From: an uncultured Gammaproteobacteria bacterium
GTDB taxonomy: Bacteria > Pseudomonadota > Gammaproteobacteria > Steroidobacterales > Woeseiaceae
DNA: 64,000 nt
NCBI GenBank assembly: GCA_937899415.1
Contig: CALBPI010000061.1
Coordinates: forward strand, 1 to 64,000
Direction of reading: 5' to 3'
The position numbers and the translations under genes are program-made. The notes beneath the pieces are model-generated. The model saw nothing but the letters and a program-made list of their open reading frames with translations, ran no database searches and had not been told where the DNA came from. Of the stretch, positions 26,794 through 36,159 are shown piece by piece. How positions within the stretch are numbered: the first letter of the stretch is position 1; each line of letters begins with the position of its first letter.

Positions 26794-27934
26794 GCTGCCA
26801 CCGCTGTCGGACTACCTGCACCTGCCCTGGAGCCTGGCCAAGTGCACGTACTGCGACTTCAACAGCCACCGCGTCCCGGATGCGCCCGACACGGCGCGCG
26901 CGGTCTATGTCGATGCCCTTGTACAGGATATTGCGCAGCAGGCGCCGGGCATTGCGGGACGTACCGTCGAGACGGTGTTCCTGGGTGGGGGCACGCCGTC
27001 GCTCTTCACGCCCGAAGAGATTGGGCGCGTCCTGACCGCCCTCGACGAGGCTGTAAGCCTGGCTGCCGATGCCGAGATCACCATGGAGGTGAACCCGGGC
27101 GCACTCGAGCGCGGCAGTTTCGCAGGCTACCGCGCCGCGGGCGTCAACCGGGTCTCGATTGGCGGTCAGAGCTTCGATGCGGCGCAGCTCAAGCGTTTGG
27201 GCCGCCTGCACGATCCGGCCGCCATAGGGCGCGCTGTGGATGCCGCGCGCCAGGCCGGTTTCGAGCGTATCAACGTCGATATCATGTACGCCTTGCCCGA
27301 ACAGTCGGTCGACGCGGCCGTCGCCGATGTGCGCGCCGCAGTCGCGCTGGATCTGACGCACGTCTCGCACTACCAGCTCACGCTGGAGCCCAACACCGTG
27401 TTCCACGCGCAGCCGCCAACACTGCCGGGTGACGATGACGTTGCCGACATGATGCAGGCGACCGACGCGGTGTTTGCTGCCGCCGGGCTCGCACGCTATG
27501 AAGTCTCGGCGCTGGCGGCCCCCGGCGAAGCCTGCCGGCACAACCTTAACTACTGGGGTTTCGGGGACTACCTGGGCATCGGCGCAGGCGCCCATGGCAA
27601 GCTCAGCGATGGCGAGCTGGTGACGCGTACCGTCCGGCCGAATCACCCTCGGGGGTACCTGGACGCTCTGGCGGCGGGCGCTGCGGTGGTCTCACAACCC
27701 GTGTCAGGTTCGAGGCTGGCGTTTGAGTACATGCTCAACGCGCTGCGGCTCGTCGACGGGTTTTCACTGCAGGATTTCGAGGCCCGAACCGGTCTGCCGC
27801 GGGCCGCCGTGACCGGACGCTTGGCGGAGGCCTCAGAGCGTGGGCTCATGCTTGAGCGCGAGGACCATATCTGGCAGCCGACAGCGCTTGGCGCGCGCTT
27901 TCTTAACGACCTGCAGGCGCTGTTTCTCGATTGA
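26783..27934 (+). CDS. hemW: HemW-like radical SAM haem chaperone with an incomplete cluster motif
   Basis: HemW binds haem and a [4Fe-4S] cluster and was long misnamed oxygen-independent coproporphyrinogen oxidase. The 383-residue product follows the family closely ([11 protein letters not shown] start, [57 protein letters not shown]). The radical SAM motif should be CX3CX2C; here it reads [11 protein letters not shown], so the first ligand is Ser17 (codon AGC) while Cys21 and Cys24 remain. No other Cys lies upstream. Cluster binding or SAM cleavage should be impaired unless Ser or a neighbour serves as ligand. The GTG start at 26783 overlaps rdgB by 11 bases. The frame is otherwise intact. 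Confidence 0.9.
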   Translation: MPAELPPLSDYLHLPWSLAKCTYCDFNSHRVPDAPDTARAVYVDALVQDIAQQAPGIAGRTVETVFLGGGTPSLFTPEEIGRVLTALDEAVSLAADAEITMEVNPGALERGSFAGYRAAGVNRVSIGGQSFDAAQLKRLGRLHDPAAIGRAVDAARQAGFERINVDIMYALPEQSVDAAVADVRAAVALDLTHVSHYQLTLEPNTVFHAQPPTLPGDDDVADMMQATDAVFAAAGLARYEVSALAAPGEACRHNLNYWGFGDYLGIGAGAHGKLSDGELVTRTVRPNHPRGYLDALAAGAAVVSQPVSGSRLAFEYMLNALRLVDGFSLQDFEARTGLPRAAVTGRLAEASERGLMLEREDHIWQPTALGARFLNDLQALFLD

Positions 27935-28193
27935 TTGAGGCCGCGATTTGGATTTCGTTATTCACATCCGTGAGCGCGCCGCTAAAAAAGTAAGGCAGAA
28001 TGCCACTCGCCTACAGTCAGCACTTCAGAAGCGGCGGTAAGATGCTGAAAAAGATAGTTATTATTTTTTGGCGATATTTTAACCATTTTAAGGGCCGTCC
28101 CCGTGGCATGCGGGATTCAGGCCGTTGCCCAAAATCAATTCACAGAGTTATCCACAGGATTTGTGGATAACCGCGAGCGACGCGGTCCGTGGC
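27935..28193. other. Intergenic region with three consensus DnaA boxes and an AT-rich tract
   Basis: This 340-bp gene-free stretch between hemW and rpmE is much richer in A+T than its surroundings. It holds three exact matches to the DnaA box TTATNCACA: TTATTCACA at 27958-27966 (plus), TTATCCACA at 28148-28156 (plus), and TGTGGATAA at 28162-28170 (the same box on minus). The last two form an inverted pair with a 5-bp spacer. Between the first box and the pair lies a 46-bp AT-rich run (28046-28091) with a T6 stretch that could act as an unwinding element. This resembles a small replication-origin or DnaA-controlled region. It could instead be a DnaA-bound regulatory site for rpmE, whose promoter starts right after it. 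No dnaA, dnaN, gidA or rpmH is nearby. Confidence 0.55.
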
Positions 28194-28222
28194 TTGTCAA
28201 AGGCAGGCCCGGCCTTTATAGT
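28194..28222 (+). promoter_or_regulatory. Sigma-70 promoter of rpmE
   Basis: TTGTCA (-35, 28194-28199), exactly 17 bp, then TATAGT (-10, 28217-28222). Each hexamer is one mismatch from consensus and the spacing is optimal. It lies 53 bp upstream of the rpmE ATG and 24 bp downstream of an inverted DnaA-box pair. Confidence 0.8.
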
Positions 28223-28274
28223 ACGCGGCCTTTTTCCTGACGCGGCGCAGCATTCGCGCGCCTGAGGTCCTGAA

Positions 28275-28475
28275 ATGAAAGCTGAAATTCACCCCGAGTA
28301 CACCGAGATCACGGTGAGCTGCGGTTGCGGGGCAAGCTTCAAGACGCGCTCCACGCTTGGCGAGGACCTGCAAGTCGAAGTATGCGCGTCCTGCCACCCG
28401 TTCTACACGGGCAAACAGAAGATCCTCGACTCCGGCGGTCGCGTAGACCGCTTCAAGCGTCGTTACGGCAAGTAA
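28275..28475 (+). CDS. rpmE: Large ribosomal subunit protein bL31, zinc-binding type
   Basis: A 66-residue L31 of the C+ type: the paired cysteines CGC and CASC that bind zinc are present, with the conserved [20 protein letters not shown] ending. Preceded by a near-consensus promoter and a leader of about 45 bases. gltA follows 124 bp downstream on the same strand; I found no terminator between them. Confidence 0.97.
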   Translation: MKAEIHPEYTEITVSCGCGASFKTRSTLGEDLQVEVCASCHPFYTGKQKILDSGGRVDRFKRRYGK

Positions 28476-28598
28476 CCCGGTGGCGGCAGACCCGACCATA
28501 GTCGCAAGGCACAGTCGGGTCGTCGCTTATACAATGAGTGTCGGCGCCGCCAGGCGCTGAGCTGAGTCCGGAATCATCCGCAAGGAGCACCGCCCCCG

Positions 28599-29891
<1,293 letters not shown>

Positions 29892-29920
29892 TCGGGGTGG
29901 CGCCAGCCCGGCGCCGTGCC

Positions 29921-30523
29921 TCAACTCGCAAGCAGCCGCTTGACCTTCTTGATCGACGCCCGTCGCATGGGTTTGCCGTCGACGGGCGATAGTGGCGCCT
30001 GACGTAAACCGTCGTAAGCGAATACGGTCGCCTCGATCGTCAATGCGTTCCAGTCAAACCGGTAGCCCGGGTAGGCGCAGCTTTGGTCGCGCCGCACGCG
30101 CAGCCGGCGCTCGAACAGGCGGTGCTCGATGCCGCGAGCTTCGAGGAACCAGGCGATATCCTCAGCCGAGTCCGAAAACACGTGCAGGTTGGCGGGCGCA
30201 TCGGAAGCGGCTGTGCCCGCAAGCAACGGACCGACGAGCCGCGGTTCGAACGCCACCATTTCGTGCATGACCTCGAGTGCCAGGCCGCGACGACGTCGCA
30301 GGGACTCGAAATGGTCTTCTTCTTCGTAGATGCGGCGGTGCTCGATGAGTGCCGCTTCGACCTCGATGTTGCTGGGCAACGTACCGTGCTGGTCGAGTCC
30401 GAGGCGCTCGGCGGCTTTGCGTTTGGCGGCGTGAAAGTCCGTGACGCCGTGGTCGGCCATGATGCGCGCTGCCTCCTGGGCCACGCTCAGGCGTGAACGT
30501 TCGTTGCCGTTCGGCGGCGACAT
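29921..30523 (-). CDS. Conserved protein of unknown function downstream of ponA
   Basis: A 200-residue soluble protein I cannot place. The N-terminal half looks helical (RLSVAQEAARIMADHGVTDFHAAKRKAAERLG), with many charged residues; the centre has an alternating strand pattern (LHVFSDSAEDIAWFLEARGIEHRLFERRLR), and it ends in a basic KKVKRLLAS tail. The pattern of a small alpha/beta enzyme, perhaps nucleotidyltransferase-like, is only an impression. It lies 39 bp downstream of ponA on the same strand, so it may be co-expressed with the penicillin-binding protein. No membrane segment or signal peptide. Confidence 0.75.
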   Translation of the reverse strand: MSPPNGNERSRLSVAQEAARIMADHGVTDFHAAKRKAAERLGLDQHGTLPSNIEVEAALIEHRRIYEEEDHFESLRRRRGLALEVMHEMVAFEPRLVGPLLAGTAASDAPANLHVFSDSAEDIAWFLEARGIEHRLFERRLRVRRDQSCAYPGYRFDWNALTIEATVFAYDGLRQAPLSPVDGKPMRRASIKKVKRLLAS

Positions 30524-30562
30524 CAGACTTCCCGGGTGGCCAGCAGCACTGCGCGGATTAAC

Positions 30563-33079
30563 TCAGAAAACGTCGTCAAGCTCAACGGGTGTGTCGTCAT
30601 CGCCGAAGGGCGAGACCGTGGGCGCGTCATCGCGACGCTTGGGCTCGGTACCGTCAATGAACGTTTCGAAAATAAAATTGGTTTCGCCAACGCCCGCCAG
30701 TGAGCCGTCTTTGGGCGACACGCGCACCGTGACGAGACCCGGCGGTTGCGGGTAGCGTTGCTCGGGCGCGCCGGCCATCGCGTCACGCATAAAGTGAATC
30801 CACATGGGCAGCGCAGTGCGGCCGCCTTCCTCACCGGCGCCGAGCGGCTCATCGCTGTCAAAGCCCACCCAGGCGACGACGGCCAGGTCCGGGTTGAAGC
30901 CCGCGAACCACGCGTCGCGCTGATCGTTCGAGGTCCCCGTTTTGCCCGCGAGGTCGCCACGGCCGAGCGTGAGTGCGCGGCGGCCCGTACCCAGACGGAT
31001 CACGTCACGCATGAGGTCTTGCACGATCCACACGTTGGTGGCCGGCACCACGCGTTCGGCGATGCGGTCTTCGCCGATGTGCGCGGTCATGTCTTCGGGT
31101 GACAGCGTGGGCATGCGCGTGTCGTCCTCGGCGAGCGGCGTCGGTGCACGTCGCGGCTGTGCGGACGTCGGGTCGCAAGCCGAGCACACCATGCGCGGTG
31201 TCGCCGCCTCGAGCAGCGTGCCATCGGCGAGCTCGATGCGGTCAATGTAGTAAGGCTCGACACGGTAGCCGCCATTGGCGAGCACGGCGTAGGCGCTCGC
31301 CATTTCGAGGGGCGGGACCGCGCCGCTGCCCAGCGCCAGCGACAGGTTGTTGGGCAGGGCTTCATCACCGAAACCAAACGCGCTGATGTGCCGACGTGCT
31401 GACGACACACCCATCTCGAGCACCATGCGCACCGAGACGAGGTTCAGCGAGCGACGCAGCGCCTCGCGCATGCGGATCTCGCCGAAGAACCGGCCGCTGT
31501 AGTTCTTCGGTCGCCAGACGCCCTCATACTCGGCCGACTCAATCACAATCGGCGCGTCGTTAATGATGCTTGCGGCCGTAAAGCCGTTGGCGAGTGCCGC
31601 CGAATAAATGAACGGTTTGAAGCTGGAGCCGGGCTGCCGCTTCGCCTGCACGGCACGGTTGAACTTGCTGGCCGCGTAGTCGAAGCCGCCGGTCAGTGCC
31701 GCGACGGCGCCGTCGTTCGGGTCGATCGCCACGATGGCGCCCTGCGACTCGGGCAGCTGCGCCAGCGCCGGGAATCCCGACACCGTGTCGATCACGTAAA
31801 CCAGGTCACCCGGCGCCAGGATGTCGTCGACGGTTTCAGGCGGGTCGCCGATCCGGTTGCGGTCAACGTGCGCGGCCGCCCAGCTCATACCCTGCCAGGG
31901 TATGCGCGCCGTCTCGCCACCCGAGAAGCGAATGCTGGCGGTGTTGGTAGCGGCGTCCGTGGCTGTGACGAGCGCCGTGCGCAAACCACCCGGTTCGGCG
32001 AAGTCCGACAGCGCCTGCTCAATTGCAGGGTCGTCTGTGCCGACGAGATCGACCGTCGCCAGTGAGCCGCGGTAGCCGTGGCGGCGGTCGTACTCGAGCA
32101 GGCCGTCGCGGACCGCATAGTTGGCTGCGCGCTGCATGCTGCTGTCGATGGTCGTGTAGACGTTGTAGCCGCGCGTGGTGATGTCTGTGCCGTAGCGGTT
32201 GACGACATCGCGGCGGACCATCTCGGCCAGATAGGGCGCCGAGAGTTCAATGGCCGGGCCGTGCAGCTTCGAGAGCATCGGATGGTCCATGGCCTCGCGG
32301 TACTGCGCGTCGTCGATGTAGCCGAGGTCGAGCATGCGACCCAGCACGTAGGTGCGGCGATTCCGCGCGTTCTCGGGACCGTTGACGGGGTTATAGCGCG
32401 ACGGTGCCGGCAGCACGCCCGCGAGCGTGGCCGCCTCGGCAATACTCAGATCTGCGAGGTCGCGATCAAAGTAGATCTGCGCGGCCGCCGCGACGCCGTA
32501 GGCGCGCTGGCCAAAGAACATTTTGTTCAGGAAGAGCGTCATGATCTCTTCCTTGGTGAACTCCTGCTCGATCTTGTAGGCCAGGAAGGCCTCGCGGAGC
32601 TTGCGCACAATCGTGCGGTCGCGGGATAGGAAATAGTCGCGCGTAAGCTGTTGGGTCAGCGTACTCGTACCCCGCGCCTCGCTGCGGGTCACCGTAGCGA
32701 CGACGAGCGCCCGCGCCAGGGCGATGGGGTCGATGCCCCAGTGCTCAAAGAAGCGCTTGTCCTCAGCCGCGACAAACGCGTGCACCACGTAGTCCGGGAC
32801 TTCTTCCCAGGTGACGGGGATACGTCGCCGCTCACCGATTTCCTGGATCAACCGTCCGTCGCGGCTGTAGACACGCAGCGGTACCTCAAGCGGGATGTCT
32901 CGTACCGTGGCCGCGTCGGGCAGGTTGGGCAGGGCGTAGTGGTAAGCCGAAAACACGGCGCCTGCGGCACCAATGGTCGATGCCAGACCCAGCGTCGCGC
33001 CCAACACCGCGATTCGAATGAGGATTTTGTACTTCAAGCTGAGATTTCGGTCCTTGTCACTGCGGGGCGTATTATGCAT
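30563..33079 (-). CDS. mrcA: Penicillin-binding protein 1A (bifunctional transglycosylase/transpeptidase)
   Basis: Class A PBP that polymerises and cross-links peptidoglycan. 838 residues: one N-terminal membrane helix (residues about 25-45), a GT51 glycosyltransferase domain (EDKRFFEHWGIDP with the catalytic Glu, RGTSTLTQQLTRD, KEEIMTLFLNK), an OB-like insert, and the transpeptidase domain with PGSSFKPFIY (SXXK Ser), RRSLNLVS (SXN) and KTGTSNDQRDAWFAGF (KTG). I start at the ATG at 33079; a GTG at 33103 is in frame. As usual in gammaproteobacteria it is divergent from pilM. The hypothetical gene follows 39 bp downstream. Confidence 0.95.
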   Translation of the reverse strand: MHNTPRSDKDRNLSLKYKILIRIAVLGATLGLASTIGAAGAVFSAYHYALPNLPDAATVRDIPLEVPLRVYSRDGRLIQEIGERRRIPVTWEEVPDYVVHAFVAAEDKRFFEHWGIDPIALARALVVATVTRSEARGTSTLTQQLTRDYFLSRDRTIVRKLREAFLAYKIEQEFTKEEIMTLFLNKMFFGQRAYGVAAAAQIYFDRDLADLSIAEAATLAGVLPAPSRYNPVNGPENARNRRTYVLGRMLDLGYIDDAQYREAMDHPMLSKLHGPAIELSAPYLAEMVRRDVVNRYGTDITTRGYNVYTTIDSSMQRAANYAVRDGLLEYDRRHGYRGSLATVDLVGTDDPAIEQALSDFAEPGGLRTALVTATDAATNTASIRFSGGETARIPWQGMSWAAAHVDRNRIGDPPETVDDILAPGDLVYVIDTVSGFPALAQLPESQGAIVAIDPNDGAVAALTGGFDYAASKFNRAVQAKRQPGSSFKPFIYSAALANGFTAASIINDAPIVIESAEYEGVWRPKNYSGRFFGEIRMREALRRSLNLVSVRMVLEMGVSSARRHISAFGFGDEALPNNLSLALGSGAVPPLEMASAYAVLANGGYRVEPYYIDRIELADGTLLEAATPRMVCSACDPTSAQPRRAPTPLAEDDTRMPTLSPEDMTAHIGEDRIAERVVPATNVWIVQDLMRDVIRLGTGRRALTLGRGDLAGKTGTSNDQRDAWFAGFNPDLAVVAWVGFDSDEPLGAGEEGGRTALPMWIHFMRDAMAGAPEQRYPQPPGLVTVRVSPKDGSLAGVGETNFIFETFIDGTEPKRRDDAPTVSPFGDDDTPVELDDVF

Positions 33080-33337
33080 ATTGATCCGGCCGCAGGGGGA
33101 CACAATCGCCGGGTACCCGGTGACGCAAGAAAATGGGGATCTGCGTCACCCTTAGCCAACCTGTCAACGGTACCTGGTTCACAGAATCCACGTTAAATGC
33201 TGCCGTACCATACGAATGTCAAAAAGCGGTACGCAGTCACATTTTATTCGTACAAACGTTGATATATAGTTAACTTCGATTTTTCAAGCGATCGGCAATA
33301 AAAAGTCGTAAGTTATTAATTTCTAAGGAAGAACTGA
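33080..33337. promoter_or_regulatory. Divergent ponA-pilM regulatory region (258 bp)
   Basis: AT-rich compared with the flanking genes, especially 33240-33330. It must contain promoters in both directions. On the minus strand a perfect TTGACA occurs (TGTCAA at 33217-33222) but no good -10 follows at 16-18 bp. On the plus strand TTGATA (33259-33264) and TATAGT (33265-33270) are present but cannot pair as one promoter. AAGGAAG at 33326-33332 is the pilM ribosome site. No palindromic operator stands out. Confidence 0.5.
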
Positions 33338-34399
33338 GTGCTTTTCGGCAAGAATAACCGCACGTTGCTGGGGCTCGACATTACGACTTCCTCGATCAAG
33401 CTGGTCGAGCTGTCTGAAGCCGGTCGGGGCTACCGGGTTGAGTCCTACGCAGCAGAGGCTACGCCCGCCAATTCCATCAACGACAAGGCCATCGTCGACG
33501 CTCAGGCTGTCGGCGAGGCGGTCCGCCGCGCGGTTAAGCGCTCGGGCAGCAAAGCGCGCGATGTCGCGATTGCGATCAGTGGCGACGCGGCCATCACCAA
33601 AACCATCCAGATGTCGGCCGGTTTGTCCGAAGCCGAAATGGAAGGCCAGGTCGAGATCCAGGCGGACCAGTACATCCCCTTCCCCATGGATGAGTTCAGC
33701 TACGACTTTGAGGTCATCGGCCCGAACGAAGCCGACCCGGAGATGAATGACGTCCTGCTCGTCGCAACGCGAACCGACAATGTCGATCAGCGTCAGGCTG
33801 CCGTGCAGGCCGCGGGGCTCAAAGCCTCGGTGGTCGACGTCGAAGCGTTTGCGCTTGAGAACGCCTGCCGCCTGCTGACCCACCAGATTCCCAACAACGG
33901 CATCGGCCAGTCCGTCGCCGTTGTGGATCTCGGCGCCAGCAACACCACCTTCGGCGTGCTGCAGGACATGAAGGTCGTCTACACCCGAGACTTTGCCTTC
34001 GGTGGCCAGCAGCTCACCGAAGAGATCATGCGGACCTACGGCCTGTCGATGGAAGACGCGGGCCGCGCCAAGAAAGAAGGCGGTCTGCCCAGTAACTACG
34101 AGCCTGAAGTGCTCGACCCGTTCCTCGACGACGTGACGCAGCAGGTCAGCCGCTCGCTGCAGTTCTACCTGGCGTCGGGCGGCGGTCGTGAGCAGCCCGA
34201 CCTGATCCTGGTATCTGGCGGTTGCGCCAACATCCCGGGCATCGCCGACCTCATCGCGAGCCGCGTCGGTATTCCGACCGAAATCGGTGACCCGCTGGGC
34301 CAGATGAAAGTATCCGCACGCGCCAAAGGTCAGGGCGTGCAACGCGACGCCTGTGCACTGCTAACCGCGTGCGGCCTGGCATTGAGGAGCTTTGACTAA
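33338..34399 (+). CDS. pilM: Type IV pilus assembly ATPase-like protein PilM
   Basis: Actin-like cytoplasmic component of the type IV pilus alignment complex, which binds the N-terminal peptide of PilN. 353 residues with the FtsA/actin fold signatures LLGLDITTSSIKLVEL (phosphate 1), VAVVDLGASNTTF (phosphate 2) and ILVSGGCANIPGI. The GTG start at 33338 is preceded by AAGGAAG. Its TAA overlaps the pilN ATG by one base. First gene of pilMNOPQ. Confidence 0.95.
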   Translation: MLFGKNNRTLLGLDITTSSIKLVELSEAGRGYRVESYAAEATPANSINDKAIVDAQAVGEAVRRAVKRSGSKARDVAIAISGDAAITKTIQMSAGLSEAEMEGQVEIQADQYIPFPMDEFSYDFEVIGPNEADPEMNDVLLVATRTDNVDQRQAAVQAAGLKASVVDVEAFALENACRLLTHQIPNNGIGQSVAVVDLGASNTTFGVLQDMKVVYTRDFAFGGQQLTEEIMRTYGLSMEDAGRAKKEGGLPSNYEPEVLDPFLDDVTQQVSRSLQFYLASGGGREQPDLILVSGGCANIPGIADLIASRVGIPTEIGDPLGQMKVSARAKGQGVQRDACALLTACGLALRSFD

Positions 34400-34971
34400 T
34401 GCCACAGATTAATCTGCTGCCGTGGCGCGAGGAGCAACGCAAGGAACGCCAGAAGGTGTTCCTGATTTCCGTTGCCGGCGCTGTTGTCGTTGGTCTCGGT
34501 GTCATCGCAGCGACCAACTTCGTGTTCTCGAGCCGTATCGACTACCAGCAAGACAGAAACGACCTGCTTCGCGGCGAGATCAAGAAGCTCGACGAGCGCA
34601 TCAAGGATATTGATGGCATCGAGGAGCAAAAAGATCGTCTTCTCGCGCGCATGGAGGTTATCGAGCAGCTGCAGCAAAGCCGTCCGGAGGTCGTGCACCT
34701 GTTCGATGAGTTGACGCGGACCGTGCCCGACGGCGTGCACCTCGACTCGGTCACGCAGAGTGGCCGCAATGTGAAGATTTCCGGCGTGGCGCAGTCATCG
34801 ACCCGTGTGTCGTCTTACATGCGCAATGTCAACGAGTCCGGTTGGCTCGAAAACCCGGATCTCGAGAAGATTCAAACGGTGACGGGTGGGCGCTCGCGCG
34901 AACGATTCTCGTTCGAGCTCAGCGCACGCCAGAAGAGCACCGATCCCGAAGCGACCGGGGGTGACGAATGA
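34399..34971 (+). CDS. pilN: Type IV pilus inner-membrane protein PilN
   Basis: A 190-residue bitopic inner-membrane protein. It begins with the PilM-binding motif INLLPWREEQRKERQK, has one transmembrane helix (residues about 22-43), a coiled-coil stretch (about 45-95) and a ferredoxin-like periplasmic domain. It pairs with PilO to form the alignment complex. Overlaps pilM by one base and pilO by four. Confidence 0.95.
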   Translation: MPQINLLPWREEQRKERQKVFLISVAGAVVVGLGVIAATNFVFSSRIDYQQDRNDLLRGEIKKLDERIKDIDGIEEQKDRLLARMEVIEQLQQSRPEVVHLFDELTRTVPDGVHLDSVTQSGRNVKISGVAQSSTRVSSYMRNVNESGWLENPDLEKIQTVTGGRSRERFSFELSARQKSTDPEATGGDE

Positions 34972-35573
34972 GCGTACTCGACGATCTGCAAGCGCTTGAT
35001 GTCAACGACATCGGGCGCTGGCCTCTGGGCTTTCGTATCGCAGCCATCGTGATCGTATTCCTGGTTGTAGCTGCCGGTGGTGTCTACATGACCATCGTCA
35101 AGGACAAGCAGATGGTTCTCGAACGCGAGCAGGCCAAAGAGCAGGAGCTGCGCGGCACGTTTGAGAACAAGCAGCGCAAGGCCGCCAACTACGAGGAATA
35201 CAAGGCACAGCTCGTTGAGATGGAGCAGTCCTTCGGGGCCATGCTGCGTCAGTTGCCGGGTGAGACCGAGATTCCCAACCTGATTATTGATATCTCGCAG
35301 ACGGGCCTGGCTGCCGGTCTCGAAGAGAAGCTGTTTGAACCCCAGGACGAGATCCAGAAGGAGTTCTACGCCGAGAAGCCGATCAAGATCCGGCTCACGG
35401 GCAGCTACCACGCGTTTGCCAACTTTGCGTCCAGCGTAGCCGCGCTGCCGCGCATCGTGACCTTGCACGACATCAAAATCGTGCCCGAGTCGCGCGGCAA
35501 CCTCGCAAACCCCGACGAACTGACGCTGGACGTCACTGCCAAGACGTACCGCTACCTGGAAGAAGAGGGCTAG
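34968..35573 (+). CDS. pilO: Type IV pilus inner-membrane protein PilO
   Basis: A 201-residue partner of PilN with the same topology: a short cytoplasmic N-terminus, one membrane helix (IAAIVIVFLVVAAGGVYM), a coiled coil (residues about 48-95) and a periplasmic domain whose TGSYHAFANFASSVAALPRIVTLHDI core (quoted in part: YHAFANFASSVA) is the PilO family hallmark. ATGA overlap with pilN; pilP follows after six bases. Confidence 0.95.
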   Translation: MSVLDDLQALDVNDIGRWPLGFRIAAIVIVFLVVAAGGVYMTIVKDKQMVLEREQAKEQELRGTFENKQRKAANYEEYKAQLVEMEQSFGAMLRQLPGETEIPNLIIDISQTGLAAGLEEKLFEPQDEIQKEFYAEKPIKIRLTGSYHAFANFASSVAALPRIVTLHDIKIVPESRGNLANPDELTLDVTAKTYRYLEEEG

Positions 35574-35579
35574 TCGAGC

Positions 35580-36128
35580 ATGTCCGCCAACCGAATTTCG
35601 TTGACGCGAATCCGCCGCGCCGCCTTGTGCGCGGTTGCCGCTGCCACGCTGGCCCTCACGGGTTGCGGCGGCGACATGGATGACCTCGAGCGTTACGTCG
35701 ACCAGATCAAGAGCCGCCCCGGCAAACGCCCGGACCCGCTGCCCGAAATCAAGCCTTACGAGACGTTCACCTACATCGCTGATGCCGAAGGCCTGCGCTC
35801 GCCGTTTGAGCCGGACACGCCCGCGGCAGCCAGCGGCGGTGGTAGCGGCGGCGTGCGTCCCGATTCGACGCGCAGCCGTGAGTACCTTGAAGAATTCCCG
35901 CTCGATTCGTTTGACATGGTGGGCACGCTGACGCTCGGTGGTAACACCTTCGGTCTGCTTCGGGCGCAGGACGGTCTTGTGCACCGCGTCCTGCCCGGCA
36001 ACTACATCGGTCAGAACGACGGTCGCATTACGACGATCAGCGAGTCTGAAATCGCATTGACAGAAATCGTGTCCAACGGGATCGGCGGCTACATCGAACG
36101 TGATGTCGCGATCGCCCTTGCAAATTAG
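35580..36128 (+). CDS. pilP: Type IV pilus lipoprotein PilP
   Basis: Links the inner-membrane PilNO complex to the secretin PilQ. The 182-residue precursor has a lipobox LALTGCGG (lipidated Cys near residue 29), a Pro-rich linker with a Gly/Ser run, and the C-terminal beta domain (SFDMVGTLTLGGNTFGLLRAQDG). ATG at 35580. Sits in the expected place between pilO and pilQ. Confidence 0.94.
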   Translation: MSANRISLTRIRRAALCAVAAATLALTGCGGDMDDLERYVDQIKSRPGKRPDPLPEIKPYETFTYIADAEGLRSPFEPDTPAAASGGGSGGVRPDSTRSREYLEEFPLDSFDMVGTLTLGGNTFGLLRAQDGLVHRVLPGNYIGQNDGRITTISESEIALTEIVSNGIGGYIERDVAIALAN

Positions 36129-36159
36129 GCCAGAGACAATGGCATTCGGAGAACAGACA

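Noticed and set aside
28482-28522. Repeat of ACCCGAC/GTCGGGT after rpmE as attenuator or terminator
   Set aside because: The loop is about 20 bases and there is no T-run; not convincing.
29899-29915. Hairpin GGCGCC-AGCCC-GGCGCC between gltA and the opposing gene
   Set aside because: No T-run on either strand; could act weakly but I do not call a terminator.
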